Source of the DNA: Dechloromonas agitata is5
GTDB taxonomy: Bacteria; Pseudomonadota; Gammaproteobacteria; Burkholderiales; Rhodocyclaceae
Length of the DNA stretch: 64,000 bases
Assembly: GCF_000519045.1 (NCBI RefSeq)
Contig: NZ_KI912532.1
Span: 2,657,867 to 2,721,866, forward strand
Direction: 5' to 3'
Numbering within the stretch: position 1 is the stretch's first letter; each line of letters opens with the position of its first letter. Both the position numbers and the translations under genes were made by a program. Below, in pieces: positions 59,715 through 64,000 of the stretch. Under the pieces are notes generated by a model. It had not been told where the DNA came from, did no database searches, and worked only from the letters and a program-made list of their open reading frames with translations.

Positions 59715-61526
59715 ATGAGCTTCGACGCCAAGGCCTTCCTTGCCACGCTGACCGATCTGCCGGGTGTGTACCGCATGCTTAGTGCCGACGGTGCGGTTCT
59801 CTACGTTGGCAAGGCGAAGAACCTGAAGAAACGGGTTGCTTCCTACTTCCGGGAAAACCTGTCGAGTCCGCGCATTGCACACATGGTGAGCCAGATTGCG
59901 CACATCGAGACGACCTCAACTCGTACCGAAGCAGAAGCGCTGATCCTCGAAAACAATCTGATCAAGTCGCTGGCGCCGCGATACAACATCCTGTTCCGCG
60001 ACGACAAATCCTACCCCTACATCATCCTGAGCAAGGGACAGTTCCCGCGGCTGGCGTTCTTCCGGGGCAATCCCGATCGCAAGGCAGATTATTTTGGCCC
60101 CTACCCGTCGTCGTGGGCCGTGCGCGACAGCATCCACCTGCTGCAGAAGATGTTTCGTCTGCGTACCTGCGAGGAGAGCGTGTTCACCAATCGCTCACGC
60201 CCCTGCCTGCTATACCAGATCAAGCGCTGCAGCGCTCCCTGCGTCGGCTTGATTAGTCGCGACGACTACGCCGCCGATGTTCAGATGGCGGCCATGTTCC
60301 TGCTCGGCAAGCAGCAGGAAGTGACACGTCGCTTGACCAAGGCCATGGAGGAGGCGTCCAGCCGCCTCGCCTTCGAGCAGGCCGCGATATTCCGTGACCA
60401 GATCCAGTCCTTGCATCAGGTTCAGGAAAAACAGTTCGTTTCCAGCGCCAAGGGTGAGGATGTTGACGTGCTGGTCGCGCTGAAGGAGGCGGGGCAGTTG
60501 TGCGTCAATCTGGCGATGATCCGGGGCGGACGGCACCTGGGTGACCGGCCGTTCTTTCCGATCAATGCCGGCGAGTCGGAAGCGGCGGACGCTACGGCCG
60601 CCTTCATTCGTCAGCACTATGCCGCCCATCCGGCGCCGGCTCGCATCCTGGTCCATCCCTCGCCAGCCGAGGATGAACGAAGCGAATGCGAGGCGGCCCT
60701 GGCTGAATTGGCCTGTCGCGCGGTGCCACTCCAAGAGGCGCGCACCCTGACCCAGAAGGCTTGGGTCGATATGGCGTTGCAGAACGCCCGTCTGGCCATC
60801 CTTGCCCGCAATCAGGCCAGCGCCCAGCAGGAAATGCGGCTGGCTGCCCTGCAGGAGGCGCTGCAACTTGCCGATCCGATCACCCGTATCGAATGCTTCG
60901 ACATCAGTCATACGATGGGCGAAGCGGCCGTCGCCTCTTGCGTCGTCTATGAGGGGAATCGGATGAAGAAGAGCGACTATCGCCGCTTCAACATTCGCGA
61001 TATCCAGCCTGGCGATGACTATGCCGCCATGCGCCAGGCTGTTAGCCGGCGTTACGACAGCATCGCGTCGGGCGAGGGGAGGGCGCCTGACCTGATCTTG
61101 ATCGACGGTGGCAAGGGGCAGGTTGCTTCTGCATTTGCTGCGCTCGCCGACCTCGGGCTGACGCACCTGCCGATGATCGGCGTCGCCAAGGGCGAGGAAC
61201 GCAAGCCCGGCCTCGAAACGTTGATCTTCCCCGACGACCGGGAGCCGCTGAACCTGCCGTCCTCCCACCCAGCGCTCCACCTGATTCAAGAGGTTCGGGA
61301 CGAAGCTCACCGTTTCGCGATCACGGGTCATCGAGCTCAGCGCAGCAAGGCTAGAAAGACGTCCACATTGGAAAGCCTACCCGGTGTTGGCCCGGCCCGC
61401 CGCAAAGCGCTGGTTGCCAGATTCGGCGGACTGCCCGGAGTGTTGACCGCAACGGCTGAGCAACTCGCAGAAGTTCCGGGAATCAGCCGGGAATTGGCCG
61501 AAAACATTTATTCCGCATTACACTGA
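59715..61526 (+). CDS. uvrC: Excinuclease ABC subunit C
   Basis: 603 residues. The N-terminal GIY-YIG domain is DLPGVYRMLSADGAVLYVGKAKNLKKRVASYF. It is followed by the UvrB-binding UVR motif (about 200-235), the RNase H-like endonuclease (RIECFDISHTMGEAAVASCVVYEGN, DLILIDGGKGQ), and a C-terminal tandem HhH (LESLPGVGPARRKALVARFGGL, VPGISRELAENIYSALH). It makes both incisions with UvrB. It starts 6 bases after the glycosylase gene. Confidence 0.97.
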   Translation: MSFDAKAFLATLTDLPGVYRMLSADGAVLYVGKAKNLKKRVASYFRENLSSPRIAHMVSQIAHIETTSTRTEAEALILENNLIKSLAPRYNILFRDDKSYPYIILSKGQFPRLAFFRGNPDRKADYFGPYPSSWAVRDSIHLLQKMFRLRTCEESVFTNRSRPCLLYQIKRCSAPCVGLISRDDYAADVQMAAMFLLGKQQEVTRRLTKAMEEASSRLAFEQAAIFRDQIQSLHQVQEKQFVSSAKGEDVDVLVALKEAGQLCVNLAMIRGGRHLGDRPFFPINAGESEAADATAAFIRQHYAAHPAPARILVHPSPAEDERSECEAALAELACRAVPLQEARTLTQKAWVDMALQNARLAILARNQASAQQEMRLAALQEALQLADPITRIECFDISHTMGEAAVASCVVYEGNRMKKSDYRRFNIRDIQPGDDYAAMRQAVSRRYDSIASGEGRAPDLILIDGGKGQVASAFAALADLGLTHLPMIGVAKGEERKPGLETLIFPDDREPLNLPSSHPALHLIQEVRDEAHRFAITGHRAQRSKARKTSTLESLPGVGPARRKALVARFGGLPGVLTATAEQLAEVPGISRELAENIYSALH

Positions 61527-61529
61527 AGC

Positions 61530-62108
61530 ATGCCTTTCAATCTCCCCATCCTGCTCACCTGGCTACGCATCGTAGCCATACCCTTACTGATTGCGGCTTA
61601 TTACCTACCCCCTGGTTGGGTCACCCAGCATGAACGCGATCTGGCGGCAACGCTGCTGTTTTGCGCTGCGGCCCTGACTGATTGGGCGGATGGCTATCTG
61701 GCGCGCAAGCTGAATCAGACATCAGCCTTCGGCGCCTTTCTCGACCCAGTCGCCGACAAGTTGATGGTCGCTGCGGCGCTGATCGTTCTAGTGCAACTCG
61801 GCCGGGCTGACGCCATCGTCGCGATGATCATCATCGGCCGGGAAATCACGATTTCAGCACTGCGCGAATGGATGGCCAAGATCGGTGCCGCAAAAAGTGT
61901 TGCCGTGTCGATGCTGGGCAAGGTCAAGACCACGGCCCAGATGCTTGCCTTGCCGATGCTCCTTTACTACGACACCCTGGCTGGCTTCGATATGAAGGAA
62001 GTCGGTAACTGGTTGATTTGGATCGCAGCTTTGCTGACGCTGTGGTCGATGGGCTACTACTTGCGCATGGCCTGGCCGGAAATCGCGAAAAGGAGTGCAG
62101 AAAAATAG
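61530..62108 (+). CDS. pgsA: CDP-diacylglycerol-glycerol-3-phosphate 3-phosphatidyltransferase
   Basis: 192 residues, with about five transmembrane helices. The CDP-alcohol phosphotransferase motif D-x2-D-G-x2-A-R-x8-G-x3-D-x3-D is in TDWADGYLARKLNQTSAFGAFLDPVADK. It makes phosphatidylglycerophosphate for PG and cardiolipin. It starts 3 bases after uvrC, as in many beta-proteobacteria, and is followed by the tRNA cluster. Confidence 0.94.
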   Translation: MPFNLPILLTWLRIVAIPLLIAAYYLPPGWVTQHERDLAATLLFCAAALTDWADGYLARKLNQTSAFGAFLDPVADKLMVAAALIVLVQLGRADAIVAMIIIGREITISALREWMAKIGAAKSVAVSMLGKVKTTAQMLALPMLLYYDTLAGFDMKEVGNWLIWIAALLTLWSMGYYLRMAWPEIAKRSAEK

Positions 62109-62118
62109 GCGTTGGATG

Positions 62119-62146
62119 TTGACTTCCTCCTTGTATGGCCTATAAT
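62119..62146 (+). promoter_or_regulatory. Strong sigma70 promoter of the tRNA cluster
   Basis: -35 TTGACT (62119-62124), 16-base spacer, perfect -10 TATAAT (62141-62146), then a GC-rich discriminator GCGCGCTC, which fits stringent control of stable RNA. Confidence 0.85.
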
Positions 62147-62162
62147 GCGCGCTCTGTTCGGC

Positions 62163-62238
62163 GCGGGAATAGCTCAGTTGGTAGAGCGCAACCTTGCCAA
62201 GGTTGAGGTCGCGAGTTCGAGACTCGTTTCCCGCTCCA
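62163..62238 (+). tRNA. tRNA-Gly(GCC), copy 1
   Basis: 76 bases including the encoded CCA. Acceptor GCGGGAA/TTCCCGC, anticodon GCC at 62196-62198, T-loop TTCGAGA. Identical to the copy at 62346. Confidence 0.97.
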
Positions 62239-62263
62239 GTCGAACATGTAGTAGTGAAGGCGG

Positions 62264-62337
62264 GGCGCGGTAGCAAAGCGGTTATGCACCGGATTGCAAA
62301 TCCGTGTAGGTCGGTTCGACTCCGGCCCGCGCCTCCA
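62264..62337 (+). tRNA. tRNA-Cys(GCA)
   Basis: 74 bases with the encoded CCA (62335-62337). Acceptor GGCGCGG/CCGCGCC, anticodon GCA at 62296-62298. Confidence 0.97.
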
Positions 62338-62345
62338 AAAAATTT

Positions 62346-62421
62346 GCGGGAATAGCTCAGTTGGTAGAGCGCAACCTTGCCAAGGTTGAGGTCGCGAGTT
62401 CGAGACTCGTTTCCCGCTCCA
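62346..62421 (+). tRNA. tRNA-Gly(GCC), copy 2
   Basis: Sequence identical to the first tRNA-Gly (76 bases), anticodon at 62379-62381. A direct repeat flanking tRNA-Cys. Confidence 0.97.
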
Positions 62422-62426
62422 AATTC

Positions 62427-62457
62427 AAAGGGAAAGCGCAAGGCGCTTTCCCTTTTT
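62427..62457 (+). terminator. Terminator of the tRNA cluster
   Basis: AAAGGGAAAGCGC-AAG-GCGCTTTCCCTTT then TT: 13-base perfect arms. It closes the Gly-Cys-Gly transcript, so the following tRNA-Leu fragment would be separate. Confidence 0.9.
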
Positions 62458-62489
62458 CATATCGGGGCGCCAGAATATAGGATGCATCC

Positions 62490-62530
62490 GCCCGGGTGAT
62501 GGAATTGGTAGACATACCGGACTTAAAATC
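62490..62530 (+). pseudogene. tRNA-Leu(UAA), 5' half only (probable integration site)
   Basis: Acceptor 5' strand GCCCGGG, D-arm TGATGGAATTGGTAGACATA, anticodon stem CCGGA and loop CTTAAAA (anticodon TAA) are intact. After TC at 62530 the sequence leaves tRNA form: the 3' anticodon stem would need CGG and reads ACT, and no variable arm, T-arm or CCA follows before the integrase start. The gene is therefore cut at the anticodon stem-loop, the usual position for one class of tyrosine-integrase attachment sites. Confidence 0.8.
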
Positions 62531-62620
62531 ACTCAGGAGTGTAGAATTATCAACAGATTAGACACGTTGGTGTGTAAATGTGTGTAATCCGTTCAGTTCT
62601 TACTCTTGGAGGTTGTCCGG
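62531..62620 (+). promoter_or_regulatory. Leader between the tRNA-Leu half and the integrase
   Basis: 90 bases of lower GC with two copies of TGTGTAA (at about 62569 and 62579), possibly arm-type integrase sites or an operator. GGAGG at 62608-62612 gives the integrase its ribosome site. No promoter is certain. Confidence 0.4.
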
Positions 62621-63763
62621 ATGGGTTCCATCACCAAGCAGGAGAAGGTAGATCGCAACGGTAAGAAGGTCGTTGTCTATCGCGCTTTCGTTCGCCGCAA
62701 GGTAAATGGCAAGTCTGTCGGTTCGTCAAAGGTCTGCAAGTCTCGCCAGGAGGCTAAAGACTGGATAGCCGAGAACGAAAACCAAGATGCGCTTAAGGCG
62801 CTTTCGTCCGGAAGTGGGCCGTTGTTCTCCGAGGTTGTCGAAACCTTCGTAAAGGCTCCCCCTGTTCGCGGTACGAAATACTGGCACCCATCACACCTAG
62901 ATTTCTGGAATGAGCGCTTTAAAGGGCGCAAGATCAATTCCATTACCCGAGCCGACATCAATGCCGGGGTAGGCGCCCTACAGGTGCGCAACGTGGTTAG
63001 AGGATCATTTGACGGCAAGCGCACCACCGACAAGGTAATCACGCCAGCTACCGTTAATCGTTATCTGGCCAGCCTATCCAGCATTCTCAACTACGCGCTG
63101 AACCTTGAAATCATCGATGCCCACCCAATCAAGGGCGGGAAGGTTAAGAAGCTCAAGGAAAGTGGAGGACGGCGGCGCATCCTAAACGCCGACGAAGAAC
63201 AGCGTATATACGCCGCAGCAGATCAATCACGCTGGCCGATGATGCGCCTATTCCTGCGCATGTGTCTGACCACAGGGGCGCGAAAGTCCGAGGTTTTGAA
63301 GCTCAAGTGGGAGAGCGTCCATCTTGATGAATCAATCGCGGTAATTTCGAAGACGAAGAACGACGAGGCTAGGGCGCTTCCTTTGGTCTCTGACGTAAAG
63401 GCAGCTTTGGCCGCTGCGCAGAAGATCAAACCGATTTCCTCTGATTACGTCTTCTTTGATCCAAAGCACCCTAGCAAGCCCATGAACATCGGGGAAAGCT
63501 GGAAGCAGGTACGCATCCGCGCCGGACTCTATCAGGATCGAGAAGACCCGCTAGACCAAGTTGTTTTGCACTCTACCCGCCACACGGTTGCTACCAAGCT
63601 GCTCAAGAAGGGCGCAAACATCGCACAGACGGCGAATATCACCGGCCATAAAACATTGTCTATGCTTAAGCGATATACCCACCTCGCCGCACAGGATGCC
63701 GTTGATGTAGCTCAGAAGCTACTGGCCGAGGACGACGATAAACAGAGCAACACCGCCGCCTGA
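62621..63763 (+). CDS. Tyrosine-type site-specific integrase
   Basis: 380 residues from ATG 62621, chosen by GGAGG 8 bases upstream. The N-terminal arm-binding and SAM-like core (residues ~60-180) are followed by the catalytic domain. Arg221 is in TTGARKSEVLKLKW, Lys in SKTKND, H317-S-T-R320 in LHSTRHTVATKLL, His343 in GHKTLSMLKRY and nucleophile Tyr352. It would integrate or excise an element at the adjacent tRNA-Leu. Composition is more AT-rich than the chromosomal genes upstream, which supports transfer. Excisionase is not seen before the window ends. Confidence 0.92.
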   Translation: MGSITKQEKVDRNGKKVVVYRAFVRRKVNGKSVGSSKVCKSRQEAKDWIAENENQDALKALSSGSGPLFSEVVETFVKAPPVRGTKYWHPSHLDFWNERFKGRKINSITRADINAGVGALQVRNVVRGSFDGKRTTDKVITPATVNRYLASLSSILNYALNLEIIDAHPIKGGKVKKLKESGGRRRILNADEEQRIYAAADQSRWPMMRLFLRMCLTTGARKSEVLKLKWESVHLDESIAVISKTKNDEARALPLVSDVKAALAAAQKIKPISSDYVFFDPKHPSKPMNIGESWKQVRIRAGLYQDREDPLDQVVLHSTRHTVATKLLKKGANIAQTANITGHKTLSMLKRYTHLAAQDAVDVAQKLLAEDDDKQSNTAA

Positions 63764-63843
63764 CGGACTCAGGCAAAACGGGCAAGCCAAGCGACTGCAA
63801 CGCAAGGCCAGCCCTAAACACAATCAACTGATAGGAGTTAATC

Positions 63844-64000
63844 ATGCCTAACGTCAATTTTACCGAAGAAGCATCTGCCAAGTTCGAACCGGCACTCACA
63901 GCGGAACAAGTTGAAAGCCTGGAGCAGTCAGCAAAAGACAGAGGCCAACAACGGCGCTTAGCCCTGCTCGCTTGTGCCACTTCATCCGACAAGCTCCGCG
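63844..64000 (+). CDS. Hypothetical protein, 5' part (cut by window end)
   Basis: ATG 63844 with GGAGTT 8-13 bases upstream (GATAGGAGTTAATC). The frame stays open to the window end for 52 codons: MPNVNFTEEASAKFEPALTA followed by a Glu/Gln/Ser-rich helical stretch. I do not recognise it. It is the first cargo gene of the element after the integrase, on the same strand with an 80-base gap. Confidence 0.55.
   Translation, partial: MPNVNFTEEASAKFEPALTAEQVESLEQSAKDRGQQRRLALLACATSSDKLR

Noticed and set aside
62163..62421. Duplicate 76-base blocks as a mobile repeat.
   Set aside because: They are two identical tRNA-Gly genes under one promoter, an ordinary gene dosage arrangement.
62490..62620. 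Group I intron in the tRNA-Leu(UAA) anticodon loop, as in cyanobacteria.
   Set aside because: Such introns break the anticodon itself, whereas here the loop CTTAAAA is intact, no P/Q/R/S core is visible, and no 3' exon follows before the integrase.

Overview
The window is a contiguous stretch of high-GC, gene-dense bacterial chromosome. Gene content and order point to a betaproteobacterium, most likely of the Rhodocyclales (Dechloromonas/Azonexus-like). This placement is inferred from the yceD-rpmF-plsX-fabHDG-acpP-fabF block, the lepA-lepB-DUF4845-rnc-era-recO-pdxJ-acpS-nagZ block, the EarP/Arg32 type of elongation factor P, and RNase E divergent from RluC. No database search was possible, so family calls rest on motifs read from the translations.

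Layout. (1) 1-9.4 kb: tail of a radical SAM gene, then a stress/ion-transport run: an HPF/RaiA-like ribosome-associated protein, a tandem universal stress protein, a P-type cation ATPase with an unusual M6 segment, a PiT phosphate permease and a CPA2/KefB-type antiporter, facing an MFS transporter. (2) 9.5-23.4 kb: accessory genes. These are msrB, a SEC-C protein, a secreted orphan, a nucleoside deoxyribosyltransferase, a tightly coupled TetR-MFP-permease-ATPase exporter operon with a clear operator palindrome, a decayed dienelactone hydrolase, patatin-CreA, an exonuclease/GIY-YIG fusion, a three-PAS GGDEF-EAL protein coupled to NudC, and a TonB-like protein. (3) 23.5-31.5 kb: purL, an aromatic/aspartate aminotransferase, uvrB and a low-molecular-weight phosphatase. 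(4) 31.5-45 kb: rne/rluC divergent pair, HAD phosphatase, Rieske protein, sppA, an RsmI paralogue, maf, and the full type II fatty-acid-synthesis operon. (5) 45-62 kb: ygfX-like gene, nadB, rpoE-rseC-mucD (without rseA/rseB), a glutaredoxin-like protein, the lepA-to-nagZ operon, efp/earP, a family-5 uracil-DNA glycosylase, uvrC and pgsA. (6) 62.1-64 kb: tRNA-Gly, tRNA-Cys, tRNA-Gly, then the 5' half of tRNA-Leu(UAA), cut just after the anticodon loop and followed by a tyrosine integrase. This is the left edge of an integrated element whose cargo runs off the window.

How the genes work together. Many adjacent genes overlap by ATGA (tetR-MFP-permease, patatin-creA, PAS-GGDEF-EAL/nudC, uvrB-phosphatase, rluC-HAD, rnc-era-recO-pdxJ-acpS-nagZ), which implies translational coupling. 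Two strong sigma70 promoters are readable, before the tRNA cluster and before yceD. The yceD promoter forces a TTG start for that gene and is preceded by a long imperfect palindrome that could be an operator for the fatty-acid operon. Intrinsic terminators or hairpins lie between convergent genes and also inside operons (rpmF/plsX, acpP/fabF, grx/lepA), where they probably set relative expression.

I saw no CRISPR array, phage structural module or defence island. The least explained items are the split tRNA-Leu with its integrase, the missing anti-sigma genes, the GGDEF-EAL/NudC coupling, and the yceD upstream palindrome.
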